A stretch of 64,000 nucleotides of DNA from Trichoplusia ni (GCF_003590095.1 NC_039490.1:11425834-11489833); one strand, 5' to 3'; counted from the first letter of the stretch, positions 56,401-58,114 are shown. Translations and numbers: made by a program. Notes: generated from the letters alone by a model not told the origin.

Positions 56401-58114
56401 ACGATACAAGGATTAAATACCTTACTGCGGAAGTCGTTTCTTTTTTAATACAATATTTTTTTTGTTTTTTTTTTTTGAGCTATTTATACGGAACCCTCCA
56501 TCTCAAGAGTCTGACGTGCATTAGAGCTCTTTTTTTGCAAAATCGTCAAATATATGAATGTTGTTGTAGCGGCGTGGGTGAAGGACCTGTGCCTGCGCGT
56601 GCAGTTCATGAAGGACTGGGAGGTGAACGGCATCCCCAAGGTGTTCTGGATCTCCGGCTTCTACTTCCCGCAGGCCTTCCTCACCGGCGCGCTGCAGAAC
56701 TACGCCCGGAAACACGTCATAGCCATCGACACTGTGGCATATGCCTTCGAAGTATGTTTGACTTCTTATAGTTTTGTTTATGACAGTCAAAAACAGACTC
56801 TAGGATTATGGTTATAAAGTACAAAATGATTTGACAAAAAAACGGCACCGAGCTTATTGGTTTTCAGTTGTTTGAGTGTCTTATTCGTCAGTGTTAGTGT
56901 GAAATAAAAGATATTAAATAAAATTACACGAGACAGCTTCTGGCCGTTCAAGCCACCGAAGTTTTTGCTTATCTAGGAATATAAACCAAACTTTCTTAAT
57001 GATGAATGATGAAATGGTTTCGCTGTCGTACAGGCACTGAACCAGCCTCCTCAGAAGAAGCCGGAGGACGGTTGCTGCGTCCGCGGACTGTACCTGGAGG
57101 GCGCTCGCTGGAACTCCGGGGACCTGTCGCTAGAGGAGAGCAAACCCAAGGAACTGTTCACCGGTTAGTACCACCACCACCCGTACAGATGAAAGACTTA
57201 GCCTATTCTAGTAGGACCTATTAAAATCTGCTAGGTGTAAGGCATCTGCTGGTCTATTGGTGAAGTGGCCCTACCTGCTATACCGTATATCGTATATTTG
57301 ATATCGCCCCCAGGAAAAATGTTTTTGTAATGAGCGCAATACTTTTTGGTGTTTGGGTCTCATTGATCAATCGTGTTTGTAATTAGAAGTATAAAAAAAA
57401 CTGGCGTCTGCGATTCAGACCCAGGCGGAGTTGGCGGGATAACCTAGATTCTTTTTTACTGAACTGGTCACTGTGGCTTATGGTAGAGGCAAGTGTGAGA
57501 GAGTGGGAGGCCTTTGTCCAGTAGTGGGACATTCCAGGCTAGCAGTAATCATCATCGCCCTAGCTTTTTCCCAACTATGTTGGGGTCGGCTACCAGTCCA
57601 ACCGGTTTCAGCTAAGTACCAGTGTTTTACAAGGAGCGACTGCCTATCTGACCTCCTCAACCCAGTTACCTGGGCAACACGATACCCCTTGGTTAGACTG
57701 GCGTCTGGCTGTCAGACTTTTCAAGCTTCTGACTACCTGTAACGACTGTCAAAGATGTAGGAATAACAGCCGGGGCCCACAATTTAACGTGCCTTCCGAA
57801 ACACTAGCTGTAACAGTAGTACTAATAAGAAAAATGTGTAGACTAACGTCAACCAGTATAATATAAATAGAAGTCTTTCTATAACAATTCCACCAACAGA
57901 GATGGCGATAATCTTCATGAAGCCGGAACAGAACCACCGCCTGCAGCAGAACCTGTACGAGTGCCCCACGTACAAGACGCTGCTGCGCGCGGGCACGCTG
58001 TCCACGACGGGCCACTCCACCAACTACGTCATGACCATCGAGCTCAACACGCACAAGCCGCAGGTGCACTGGATCAAGCGGGGGGTCGCGCTCTTCTGTG
58101 CTCTAGACTACTAA
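149..58114 (+). CDS. DNAH1: Axonemal dynein heavy chain, DNAH1 class (5' end outside the window), 77 exons
   Basis: This gene encodes the ATP-driven motor heavy chain of a single-headed inner-arm dynein, which slides doublet microtubules in axonemes; in a moth that means mainly sperm flagella and possibly chordotonal cilia. Seen in the sequence: four P-loops in dynein order (GPAGTGKTE in AAA1, GPAGAGKTK in AAA2, GPTGTGKT in AAA3, GMGGSG/RQS in AAA4), a Walker B CFDEFNRID, a coiled-coil stalk after AAA4, and a C-terminus ending in GVALFCALDY. The DNAH1 assignment rests on my recollection of the family, especially RLVNDEDRQWF, FRARLRQFPSLVNCCTIDWF, NIPYEFTDGDLRICISQL and STTGHSTNY; DNAH3/7/12 or DNAH6 fit less well. 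All introns used are GT-AG, and phases agree except at exon 3/4 and at six indels (37.5-43.5 kb). Exons are GC-rich and introns AT-rich. The first in-window exon starts in phase 0 with no start codon, so upstream exons are missing. Confidence 0.95.
300..465 (+). repeat. LINE (RTE-like) 3' end remnant
   Basis: A degenerate reading of the C-terminal RWTDDLVKAAGSRW type, ending GGAGAGGCCTATGTCCAGCA and a TGATG tail, marks an abundant moth LINE 3' end. It starts 25 bp after exon 1. Confidence 0.65.
2137..2330 (-). repeat. SINE-A (tRNA-headed), inverted
   Basis: On the minus strand it carries the B-box-like region, the GTAGGACAAGCATTTGTGTG block and the 3' GGATTAAA end. The ORF overlapping it is a by-product. 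Confidence 0.75.
3174..3318 (+). repeat. Repeat family D copy
   Basis: GTTCAGGTTTAATCAGTAAG, ACCTACCCCGAAGGAGTGGG and TCTATGAGGATTCC. At least five further copies lie in the window, in both orientations. Confidence 0.6.
3675..3740 (+). repeat. LINE (RTE-like) 3' end fragment
   Basis: GAGAACGTATGGAGAGGCCT followed by a GTAGACAGCTATAGGCTGA block matches the 300-465 copy. Confidence 0.6.
4095..4262 (+). repeat. SINE-A
   Basis: GTGTCGCGGGTTCGATCCCC (B box), AGGACAAGC, TTCTGAGTCTGGGTG and the end GGATTAAATTCCTTAACGCG. The first ~40 bp of the head are lost. Confidence 0.75.
4275..4335 (+). repeat. LINE (RTE-like) 3' tail next to the exon 7 acceptor
   Basis: GGGGAGGCTTATGTCTAGCA, then AGACTGATGATGATGAT. 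The exon 7 acceptor AG is at 4345-4346, a few bases beyond. Confidence 0.6.
5453..14083 (+). CDS. DNAH1: DNAH1 exons 9-22: linker region
   Basis: Exons: 5453-5680, 6189-6287, 6769-6912, 7456-7636, 8282-8442, 8788-8887, 9535-9726, 10319-10496, 11018-11150, 11535-11762, 12269-12407, 12683-12861, 13226-13389, 13907-14083. The dynein linker (DHC N2) swings across the AAA ring to produce the power stroke. Family landmarks in order: NPGMKERHWNEF (exon 14), EWMYLEPIFTSEDI-RQLP (exons 16/17), ICPDSRLLDSLLEA (18), QWVLRWPGQVVIAGSQT (20), ALIVVEVHARDV and NVADFQWICQLR (21), FTYQDEYLGN (22). All phases agree through the block. The acceptor of exon 21 is preceded by a run of 11 C (13213-13223). Confidence 0.95.
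6962..7180 (+). repeat. SINE-B (second tRNA-headed family)
   Basis: The head GGTCCAGTGGTTGGTGACCC (A box) and GTCGTGGGTTCGATTCTCAC (B box) leads to a TATGTATGTATTTATAAATA body and the end GTACTCATAATACAAGCTTT. The ORF running into it from exon 11 is read-through. Confidence 0.75.
9928..10015 (+). repeat. SINE-A tail fragment
   Basis: ATGAATGCTTGTCCTGAGTA, a TGTCTTTGTG block and a degraded 3' end. Confidence 0.6.
10805..10945 (-). repeat. Repeat family D, inverted
   Basis: CACTCCCTCGGGGGTGGACA, TTTTACTGACTAAACCTGAA and GCAATCCTTCATACAG. Confidence 0.6.
11281..11515 (-). repeat. SINE-C body, inverted
   Basis: The + strand shows CCTAGCCTTTTCCCAACTAT, GTAACTGGATGCAGCTAAGT and GACTTCCTCAACCCATTTAC. 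It ends just before the exon 18 acceptor (11533-11534). Confidence 0.65.
12408..12682 (+). other. Intron 19, no feature seen
   Basis: AT-rich, with a G-rich patch near 12445-12475; no repeat family recognised. Confidence 0.5.
13511..13569. repeat. 14-bp inverted repeat, 31-nt loop
   Basis: Arms TATTCTATCTATCT and its complement, in intron 21. The arms are low-complexity, so this is weaker than the other hairpins. Confidence 0.7.
14673..17256 (+). CDS. DNAH1: DNAH1 exons 23-28: AAA1, the main ATPase site
   Basis: Exons: 14673-14796, 15085-15182, 15469-15541, 15869-15986, 16428-16606, 17094-17256. AAA1 is the principal ATP-hydrolysing module. The block opens with GRLVITPLTDRCYLTL. The Walker A loop GPAGTGKTET lies at 14761-14790. 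FNCSDQLDFMAMGKFFKGLA (exon 24) leads to Walker B ACFDEFNRID in exon 25, whose DE pair is the catalytic acidic pair. FITMNPGYA/GRTELPDNLK spans exons 26/27. DHYDFGMRAVKTV in exon 28 begins the small subdomain. All key residues are intact and all phases fit. Exon 28 ends in phase 1 before the 4.8-kb intron that holds a LINE. Confidence 0.97.
15285..15400 (+). repeat. Repeat family F copy
   Basis: GCCCGACTAGTCGGACCCAA, GAGTCCTTAATCATGAGCTG and AGTCATTTAATAATGAATAA. Related copies are at 23740 and 49978. Confidence 0.5.
16262..16376 (-). repeat. SINE-A, inverted
   Basis: The + strand shows GTCACATGCACAAAGACACC through CTCGGCTATCCGTGCAGT, the complement of the GCACGGATAGCCGAG head. Confidence 0.7.
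17283..17316 (+). repeat. SINE-A head fragment
   Basis: GCGTCGTGTCGTGGGTTCGA matches the B-box region of the SINE-A family. It may pair with the SINE tail at 21853-21955 as one element split by later insertions. Confidence 0.55.
17320..17526 (+). repeat. 3' end of another LINE with (TTGAC)n tail
   Basis: The block GTTTCTTGCTCGTTCTTCTC, then CTACATTCCGAACGAGCGGT, and an AATAAAG followed by three TTGACT-type units is a 3'UTR end I recognise as abundant in Lepidoptera. The full-length LINE begins directly after the tail. Confidence 0.7.
17576..18928 (+). CDS. LINE ORF1 protein (450 aa), RNA-binding chaperone type
   Basis: ORF1 proteins coat the element's RNA and assist target-primed reverse transcription. 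This one starts at ATG 17576 with a CSSC pair (residues 8-11). A helical, charged segment follows (RRKEGKSSRDLQDIIDLM, FVAKDLHRLPPVTFDH) with a coiled-coil-like stretch at about residues 118-150. The middle is low-complexity and Ser/Thr-rich. The C-terminal ~90 residues (PLYISNVCKESREEDIKQYI to WPDGICFRRFVQF) resemble the RRM-like domain of CR1-group ORF1 proteins. No zinc-knuckle CCHC is seen. The stop TGA at 18926-18928 overlaps the ORF2 start (ATGATG at 18925), an arrangement compatible with termination-reinitiation. Confidence 0.85.
   Translation: MNSNVVKCSSCNIVINEVLAFMQNKISVMDEVTLVTICDTAFTNEEVLAAKKLLFEAVSTTKMKSRRKEGKSSRDLQDIIDLMKHTEAADPEKFPTFVAKDLHRLPPVTFDHLDATRVLRDILILQEEIKYLKTECVTKEQLCEFQVAMRTQSLSEFDFNPIKDKRGGHLLEKIECESRPMGLSHITLESNNDNYIRDHSQSPVKIQVEVANNPVHTLVNKLSSSISTSEPAVISQSATSGRVEAHTAVSNVKPVSVGARASDDTTTIVASRSLVDKCVNHGESAGAGDGPAIVQSRLSVADVLKSSSECKQKVGDTDEWTKVQYGRKRRNRFISNTGKATNDSNSMFRAAQISRIPLYISNVCKESREEDIKQYIWNRTQDSVSLEKINMKKNKNYNSFICYVSSHKLRLFLNDEMWPDGICFRRFVQFRSTINKEDALEKGSTGAKLP
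18925..21726 (+). CDS. LINE ORF2 protein (933 aa): APE-type endonuclease plus reverse transcriptase
   Basis: This enzyme nicks target DNA and reverse-transcribes the element's RNA. Endonuclease motifs: TFNCKSLK (N17), LQETW (E42), MMGDYNSHP (about residue 155), RRWLDHC, and the catalytic WSDHLPLVIE (about 235). Reverse transcriptase motifs: NYRPISLATVIAKVFD, QFGFRPGLSTESAI, CFLDLSKAFD (about 614-623, first catalytic Asp), GVRQGGLTSPRLF, and LSYADDMVLLG (YADD at about 716). The thumb-side KYLGHCVTDDL and a ~150-residue C-terminal region follow. No RNase H domain is evident. The frame is uninterrupted and all catalytic residues are present, so the copy could be active. Confidence 0.95.
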   Translation: MMNKIDTNINTKFVTFNCKSLKRSIESVRYLCKTADIVALQETWLLPHDLSILGSIHDQFDYTGKSAVDTSAGILTGRPFGGVAVLWRKGIFKSVSVVECSSTRISAIKACLEDRAILVFSVYMPIDSAENLFEFTECLSELSAVIDASDVEAVYMMGDYNSHPHQPFWNELCNYSTDQLWICADTESLGLGSDNHTYVSDMNGSRRWLDHCFVTQAAWRTVVNVYIEYDVFWSDHLPLVIECNLCTVAQKSPLIKSLCDKVKWKERDRDQISEYFDICNRKFRSMHFPELFMKCADKICNSEEHRRGLDSMYKSIVDVMSDAAKQTYKGDQPRGKKRVIGWNKYVRAAHLEARQKYQVWILCNKPMSGRVWDDMRESQKIFKAKLKWCQNHQEQIKMDIISSHRSSKNFGRFWKSTTGIDLKPALPVTVAGCSTANGIANIFKNHFRVISPLGPSKDVFDTEISQNCPVIRFTTKQISNVIQKMSGGKSPGHDSLSIEHLKYAGFHCARSLSMFYSLCVSHSYLPPDLMKTLVVPIIKNKTADITDVNNYRPISLATVIAKVFDGLLDGILDKFINLHDAQFGFRPGLSTESAILSLKQTVKYYTDRHTSVYACFLDLSKAFDLVSYEILWKKLREARVPTELIRVFQYWYSNQVNNVRWQNILSDAYRLECGVRQGGLTSPRLFSLYINELIAGLSSKRIGCWIDGICVNNLSYADDMVLLGPTANAIRELLDYCTKYAASHGLLYNSKKSVFMIFKGVSKKISLEPVITLNGQVIQKVTQFKYLGHCVTDDLGDHADIERERRALAVRANMLARRFARCSKEVKVTLFKAYCQTFYTSSLWFSYTRGVLDKLRIQYNNGFRMLLGLPRFCSASNMFAQHHTHDFYAMIRLKTASLLQRARSSSNGILEMLTNKLDSPIMQHFMQILVRQE
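21853..21955 (+). repeat. SINE-A tail fragment after the LINE
   Basis: GAATGCTTGTTCTGAGTCTT, the TGTCTTTG block and a terminal GGATTAAATCCCTTATTGAG match the 3' body of SINE-A. Confidence 0.7.
22032..24582 (+). CDS. DNAH1: DNAH1 exons 29-34: AAA2
   Basis: Exons: 22032-22142, 22637-22728, 22852-23006, 23388-23505, 23870-24073, 24369-24582. AAA2 binds ATP structurally in dyneins. Walker A GPAGAGKTK closes exon 30, after YETTVVRHGLMVV. Exon 31 carries NPKSITMGQLYGEFD. WYVFDGPVDAVWIENMNTV/LDDNKKLCLSSGEI spans exons 32/33 and includes the FDGPVDA Walker-B-like segment. VASPATVSRCGMVYL closes exon 33. Exon 34 (very GC-rich) encodes the variable helical region before AAA3. Phases agree throughout. 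Confidence 0.95.
22490..22565 (+). repeat. Repeat family D fragment
   Basis: CACTACCCGCCCCCTTCCCC and GTTCATGAGGATTCC. Confidence 0.5.
23300..23372 (+). repeat. SINE-B tail, 16 bp before exon 32
   Basis: CTAGTACTCATAATACAAGC, then GAGACTAGATGGCGTTG and a run of T. The T run is the only pyrimidine tract before the exon 32 acceptor (23386-23387). Confidence 0.7.
23740..23815 (+). repeat. Repeat family F copy
   Basis: CGACTAGTTTCAGACCCGAC and AGTCCTCAATCATGATCTGA. Confidence 0.5.
24615..24870 (-). repeat. SINE-C body, inverted, diverged
   Basis: CCAGTCTAACCGGATTCAGT, GCAGCGACTGTCTATCTGAC and CTAGTTACCTGGGCCG. Confidence 0.6.
25165..29767 (+). CDS. DNAH1: DNAH1 exons 35-42: AAA3
   Basis: Exons: 25165-25327, 25827-25945, 26485-26690, 27123-27285, 27775-27935, 28267-28485, 29062-29156, 29629-29767. 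AAA3 binds nucleotide and gates release from microtubules. Walker A GPTGTGKTVT is at about 26570-26600. FSARTSANQTQ ends exon 37. Walker B VFFIDDLNMP is in exon 38, followed by QPPIELLRQF. Exon 39 has AAMGPPGGGRNPVT, the arginine-rich sensor region. SHYTFNLRDLSKVFQG is in exon 40 and RLVNDEDRQWF in exon 41. All motifs are complete and all phases agree. The end of the intron before exon 41 is largely a SINE. Confidence 0.96.
26796..27009 (-). repeat. SINE-B, complete, inverted
   Basis: The + strand shows CACAACGCCATCTAGTCTCA through GTTCGAACCCAGGTCCTCGA to CACTAGACCAAC. Confidence 0.75.
28849..29037 (+). repeat. SINE-A, near complete, ending ~25 bp before exon 41
   Basis: Full head GCACGGATAGCCGAGTGGTT (A box) and GCGGGTTCGATCCCCGCG (B box). 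The body and the end AAGGATTTAAAATCCTT follow. The head resembles a Leu/Ser-type tRNA. The exon 41 acceptor is at 29060-29061. Confidence 0.85.
29945..29986. repeat. 19-bp inverted repeat with one mismatch, 4-nt loop
   Basis: Arms GAGGAAACGATTTCGAATG and CATTCGAAATTGTTTCCTC, in intron 42. Confidence 0.85.
30200..32493 (+). CDS. DNAH1: DNAH1 exons 43-46: AAA4
   Basis: Exons: 30200-30362, 30862-31031, 31455-31676, 32329-32493. AAA4 binds ATP and supports the stalk. Its P-loop is split by a phase-1 intron: exon 43 ends GMGGSG and exon 44 continues RQSLSRLAANMAE, the usual dynein AAA4 form GxGGSGRQS. Exon 44 ends IVFLFSDAQ and exon 45 continues IKMESFLEDLNNILSSGDVP, the Walker B/sensor region. 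RVRSNLHIVIVMSPIGE ends exon 45 and FRARLRQFPSLVNCCTIDWF opens exon 46. No breaks are seen. Confidence 0.96.
31728..31935 (+). repeat. Helitron-like or related short element
   Basis: Begins TACATAAAAATGAATTGCCG and ends GAAACCGCGGGAAACAACTAG. A second, diverged copy lies at 32662-32910, sharing AAAAATGAATTGC, TCCAGGG and ACCGCGGGAAA. Confidence 0.55.
31976..32013. repeat. Perfect 17-bp inverted repeat, 4-nt loop
   Basis: Arms GTTAGATTTGAAGATGT and its complement, in intron 45. Confidence 0.9.
32512..32650 (-). repeat. Helitron-like element end, inverted
   Basis: ACTAGCTGTTGCCCGCGACT is the inverted terminal block of this class. It abuts the next copy at 32662. Confidence 0.5.
32662..32910 (+). 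repeat. Second copy of the 31728 element
   Basis: Shares AAAAATGAATTGCTGTTCGT and a terminal ACCGCGGGAAA block with 31728-31935. Confidence 0.55.
33073..34413 (+). CDS. DNAH1: DNAH1 exons 47-49: stalk coiled coil, ascending helix (CC1)
   Basis: Exons: 33073-33250, 33679-33809, 34308-34413. The N-terminal helix of the antiparallel stalk carries registry changes to the microtubule-binding tip. Residues are charged and heptad-like (KKKQKAILTESNALKTG, LDKLNQTEVEVKQLQIELAE, EEAREKVEKETVMAEKM), ending EDAQRDL. The block follows RINYVTPMSYMEML, the usual AAA4-stalk transition. Phases agree. Exon 49 ends in phase 1 before the intron with the deleted copia element. Confidence 0.95.
33880..34205 (+). 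repeat. SINE-C: interspersed repeat with a 5S-rRNA-like head
   Basis: The head (33880-33966) contains GATCACAGGTTAAGC and GTGGGTGGGTGACC, matching in order and spacing the 5S rRNA internal promoter segments (the AGTTAAGC region and the TTGGATGGGTGACC C box). The body carries TTTCGGAAGGCATGTTAAAT and GAGGAGGTCAGATAGGCAGT, shared with the other copies. Confidence 0.65.
34805..35038 (+). mobile_element. Helitron-like short non-autonomous element with TTTG microsatellite
   Basis: The copy starts near ATATAAAGCTGAAGAG, has about five GTTT units (34833-34857), and ends GTCGCGGGCAACAGCTAG before T. The CTAG end and the short GC hairpin before it suggest a Helitron-type 3' end. A related inverted copy lies at 50102-50360. 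The copia element inserted about 60 bp downstream. Confidence 0.6.
35102..35215 (+). repeat. 5' LTR of the copia element
   Basis: 114 bp, starting TGTTAGTATG and ending CGTGTTTTAATA. Base-for-base identical to the 3' LTR by direct reading. The usual terminal CA is replaced by TA. Confidence 0.92.
35294..36350 (+). pseudogene. Copia gag-pol remnant
   Basis: Pieces can be read in order: a gag start at ATG 35294 (MNSNIASVPKLKGMENYD), the aspartic protease active site DSGA at 35441-35452 within a WYTDSGASAHMT context, a VKNVLCVPVLTTNL-like stretch with an in-frame stop, a pre-integrase LWHR at about 35800, an acidic/serine-rich linker (35906-36127), and the N-terminal edge of the reverse transcriptase (SQALKRPEKEQWRRAL, about 36241-36290). 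Stops and frame changes separate them, so no functional polyprotein is possible. Confidence 0.85.
36496..36609 (+). repeat. 3' LTR of the copia element
   Basis: An identical 114-bp copy, followed directly by the TGTAT target duplication (36610-36614). Confidence 0.92.
36919..38238 (+). CDS. DNAH1: DNAH1 exons 50-52: stalk tip and microtubule-binding domain, frame broken three times
   Basis: Exons: 36919-37073, 37463-37646, 38110-38238. Exon 50 (EEAMPALRAAEKALQELN, then EVKAMKKPPQGV) is intact. In exon 51 the frame runs to PGSQMLADP and is then lost: a C appears missing in the C run at about 37532-37534, and the uncorrected frame hits TGA at 37556-37558. The family-like sequence resumes in the next frame (FLDSLMKFDKES to DPSIIK). 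At the exon 51/52 join one base is missing for IIK to be followed by VSKACSL, and in exon 52 one base is missing at about 38131 before CMWVHAMYKFY. The three losses sum to one codon, so exon 53 is entered in the expected phase. Read literally, the protein would end before the microtubule-binding domain. Confidence 0.85.
37529..37558 (+). other. Frame break in exon 51 (apparent missing C)
   Basis: The family frame stops after LADP and resumes one base off as AFLDSLMKFDKES. The run GACCCACCGCC would fit with four C instead of three. Literal reading reaches TGA at 37556-37558. Confidence 0.85.
37644..37648 (+). other. Phase break at the exon 51 donor (apparent missing G)
   Basis: AAG/GTACC would give phase 0 and join to exon 52 (GTGTCGAAG); the sequence has AAGTACC with a single G. 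Confidence 0.75.
37692..37883 (-). repeat. SINE-A, inverted
   Basis: The + strand carries GCACAAAGACACCCAGACTC, TGCTTGTCCTACACGGGTGT and the complement of the B box. Confidence 0.75.
38128..38135 (+). other. Frame break in exon 52 (apparent missing T)
   Basis: VSKACSL is followed by TATGC where three-base spacing to CMWVHAM needs one more base, most simply TATTGC. Confidence 0.8.
38515..38598 (-). repeat. SINE-B head, inverted
   Basis: TTTCAAACCCACGACCTCCA and ATAGCAGTCAGGGTCACTAA are the complement of the SINE-B head. It ends ~30 bp before exon 53. Confidence 0.65.
38630..41598 (+). CDS. DNAH1: DNAH1 exons 53-58: coiled coil 2 and AAA5, two frame breaks
   Basis: Exons: 38630-38777, 39386-39489, 39842-39917, 40428-40495, 41059-41187, 41455-41598. 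Exon 53 is the descending stalk helix (KLNAYLVEKEEERKRMEEDI). Exon 54 carries LLNGLSSERVRWIKTIKDL. Exon 55 reads VGYITPFTDE and then loses frame: one T is missing at about 39877, with TGA at 39892-39894, while the alternative frame reads RRDLLTHWIDHLV. Exon 56 is clean. Exon 57 lacks an A at about 41171, where QAN should continue WIRAM. Exon 58 (FGKPILLENVGQELDPALDP) is clean. Restoring one base in each of exons 55 and 57 makes their lengths fit the phases of the neighbouring exons. Confidence 0.88.
38788..38945 (+). repeat. Repeat family D, 10 bp after the exon 53 donor
   Basis: TGTATGAAGGATTGCAACTT, CAGGTTTAGTCAGTAAGAGT and ACCCCGAGGGAGTGGGTGTC. It is the fullest copy in the window. Confidence 0.65.
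39130..39240 (-). repeat. SINE-A, inverted, diverged
   Basis: ACACAAAGACACCCAGAATT through CTCGGCTATCCGTAC. Confidence 0.65.
39874..39894 (+). other. Frame break in exon 55 (apparent missing T)
   Basis: ITPFTDE is followed by TTAGAAGAG; one extra T gives FRRDLLTHW and restores the exon phase. Literal reading reaches TGA at 39892-39894. Confidence 0.88.
40537..40677 (+). repeat. SINE-C head
   Basis: GGAGCTCGTGGCTAAGTTAC, ATCGACCATAGGTTAAAC and GGTCCGTGGATCGATAACC correspond to the 5S-like head of the 33880 copy, followed by GCACGTTAAATTGTG. Confidence 0.6.
41168..41175 (+). other. Frame break in exon 57 (apparent missing A)
   Basis: DPQTQAN is followed by AGTGGATACGG; one more A gives K-WIRAM and a phase-0 exon end matching exon 58. 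Confidence 0.85.
41298..41385 (-). repeat. SINE-A tail, inverted
   Basis: TTATCCTTGTGTCGCGGGGG and CACATGCACATAGACGCCCA. Confidence 0.6.
41612..41690. repeat. Two adjacent perfect palindromes
   Basis: A 21-bp stem with a 3-nt loop (41613-41657, centre near 41635), followed by a loopless 20-bp palindrome at 41671-41690 (AAAGCTAATC and its complement). Both lie just after the exon 58 donor (41599). Confidence 0.9.
42062..45828 (+). CDS. DNAH1: DNAH1 exons 59-64: AAA5 to AAA6, one frame break
   Basis: Exons: 42062-42228, 42690-42915, 43427-43623, 44144-44337, 45204-45358, 45729-45828. The block includes FRLYITTKLPNPKYTPE (exon 59), LAEQLLSIVVAQERPELE (60), and DMSNVDPMYQYSLEWF (61), then NVCRSLFERHKLLFAFLLC (62) and TFLEDFHHHSKYFKTFYD (63). 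Exon 60 is the helical region homologous to the strut (buttress) that contacts the stalk. Exon 61 begins IKVEDIER and then has an extra C at 43451: family-like reading (TTLEIDEARSGYVPVAN) resumes one base later, and the literal frame meets TGA at 43607-43609. Exons 62-64 are clean. Confidence 0.9.
42987..43025. repeat. Perfect 17-bp inverted repeat, 5-nt loop
   Basis: Arms AATTTTATTAAAGGATG and its complement, in intron 60. Confidence 0.9.
43448..43454 (+). other. Frame break in exon 61 (apparent extra C)
   Basis: KVEDIER is followed by CCACTACC; removing one C gives TTLEIDEARSGY with exactly the residue spacing I expect for DNAH1, and the exon then ends in the right phase. Confidence 0.85.
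44358..44598 (+). mobile_element. Helitron-like element with (TGTC)n microsatellite
   Basis: It opens with CTACTAATATTATAAATGCG, carries an uninterrupted TCTG-type tandem array (about 44393-44443), then a conserved body and the end GCGGGCGAAAAGCTAG. This is the common moth pattern of an element carrying a microsatellite near its 5' end. Confidence 0.6.
44393..44443 (+). repeat. (TGTC)n microsatellite
   Basis: About twelve uninterrupted TCTG-type units inside the Helitron-like element of intron 62. Confidence 0.9.
44611..44828 (+). repeat. SINE-A, complete
   Basis: The head runs from GACTGCACGGATAGCCGAGT with A and B boxes intact, through a full body to GGATTGAATTCCTTAGTGCG and a T-rich end. 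It directly follows the Helitron-like element at 44358-44598. Confidence 0.85.
46388..46535 (-). repeat. Repeat family D, inverted, before exon 65
   Basis: CCGCTCCCTCGGGGGAGGAA, TTACTGACTAAACCTGAACC and GCGATTCTTCATACACCGAC. It ends ~40 bp before the exon 65 acceptor. Confidence 0.65.
46575..58114 (+). CDS. DNAH1: DNAH1 exons 65-77: AAA6 and C-terminal cap
   Basis: Exons: 46575-46707, 48376-48509, 48886-49027, 49549-49673, 50376-50540, 53710-53862, 54269-54404, 55010-55145, 55513-55608, 56003-56133, 56570-56751, 57034-57163, 57900-58114. Motifs in order: FVLSTGTDPAA, ISLGQGQGPLAEAMM, NCHLSPSWMP, FRLWLTS, FGPLGFNIPYEFTDGDL, YTAGHINYGGRVTDDWDRR, LFGLHPNANISYA, WSSKAYPSLKPL, PKVFWISGFYFPQAFLTG, CCVRGLYLEGARW, CPTYKTLLRAGTLSTTGHST. 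The stop is TAA at 58112-58114 after ALDY, the usual end of axonemal heavy chains. All phases fit. The long intron 50541-53709 holds two LINE 3' fragments. Confidence 0.96.
46815..46970 (-). repeat. SINE-A, inverted, diverged
   Basis: TTGTGTCGCAGGGGTTTTTA, then GTGGATCACACAAATACTG and TCCTCTATCCGTACAATC. Confidence 0.6.
47429..47640 (+). repeat. SINE-A, complete
   Basis: GACTGCATGGATAGCCGAGT, B box GCGGGTTCGAGCCCCGCG, full body, and a 3' end AATTCCTTAATGCGGGAAAC. Confidence 0.85.
48544..48605. repeat. Perfect 26-bp inverted repeat, 10-nt loop
   Basis: Arms 48544-48569 and 48580-48605 around CAGGTCAGTTTATTTT and its complement, in intron 66. No related sequence elsewhere in the window. Confidence 0.9.
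49978..50090 (+). repeat. Repeat family F copy
   Basis: CCCGACTAGTTTTGGACCCA, CAGTCCTTTCATGAGCTGAC and AATCATTTAATAACTTG. Confidence 0.5.
50102..50360 (-). mobile_element. Helitron-like element, inverted copy
   Basis: Begins CTAGCTGTTGCTCCCGACTT and ends AACTCTTCAGCTTTATATAT; it is the reverse complement relative of 34805-35038. The exon 69 acceptor (50374-50375) lies only 15 bp beyond it. Confidence 0.6.
50865..50942 (+). repeat. SINE-A tail fragment
   Basis: CGTCTTTGTGTATGTTACTT and a degraded GTGACACAAAGATTAGAAAT end. Confidence 0.5.
51230..51925 (+). mobile_element. 5'-truncated LINE 3' end with (TTGAATC)n tail, intron 69
   Basis: A C-terminal ORF2 remnant (FGMGVKIYNKLPDFIKTTET, then a lysine-rich end) stays open to TGA at 51459-51461. 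About 430 bp of AT-rich 3'UTR follow, then AATAAATAAATC and tandem TTGAATC units (51891-51923). The tail type fits CR1/L2-group elements. Confidence 0.7.
52233..53039 (+). pseudogene. C-terminal reverse transcriptase fragment (268 aa) of a non-LTR element
   Basis: The segment begins at the end of the reverse transcriptase palm (WSENNSLVLNPLKSKFMVLG, motif D region) and continues through CNLGLVMDPELRFEAHV (the thumb-side GxxxD motif), KLNYCDIVYGP and a C-terminal WNDLPPPLRRLKTKQAFKYH block. The YADD motif and endonuclease are absent, so the fragment is non-functional. The frame has no stops over 807 bp, which argues for a fairly young insertion. Confidence 0.85.
52233..53300 (+). mobile_element. 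5'-truncated LINE: C-terminal ORF2 plus 3' region, intron 69
   Basis: The 5' edge lies near 52230, inside an older repeat. The coding remnant is 52233-53039, followed by a pyrimidine-rich stretch. The exact 3' edge is unclear. Confidence 0.65.
53884..53936 (+). repeat. 5S-rRNA-like fragment
   Basis: GGTTAAGCGACGTTAAGTGA and GGATTTGGATGGGTGATCAT match the 5S internal control region closely, C box included. It starts about 20 bp after exon 70. Confidence 0.55.
54221..54246 (+). repeat. Short heptamer tandem repeat
   Basis: Three and a half CGTAGCT units, 20 bp upstream of the exon 71 acceptor. Confidence 0.75.
54815..54925 (+). repeat. SINE-A tail fragment
   Basis: TTGGTGTCTTGTGTAAGTGA, then CGCGACACAAGGATTAAATT and a GGAGCCGTTTT end. 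Confidence 0.65.
56270..56440 (+). repeat. SINE-A, head truncated
   Basis: GAGGTAACCACGCCAAACCC, a shortened B-box region, GGACAAGCATTAGTGTGATT and GATTAAATACCTTACTGCGG. Confidence 0.75.
57473..57555 (+). repeat. LINE (RTE-like) 3' end fragment
   Basis: GGGAGGCCTTTGTCCAGTAG and a short ATCATCATC tail belong to the same tail family. Confidence 0.55.
57556..57815 (-). repeat. SINE-C body, inverted
   Basis: CCTAGCTTTTTCCCAACTAT, GCTAAGTACCAGTGTTTTAC, CTGACCTCCTCAACCCAGTT and, near the end, GTGCCTTCCGAAACAC. It fills most of the intron before the last exon. Confidence 0.65.
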
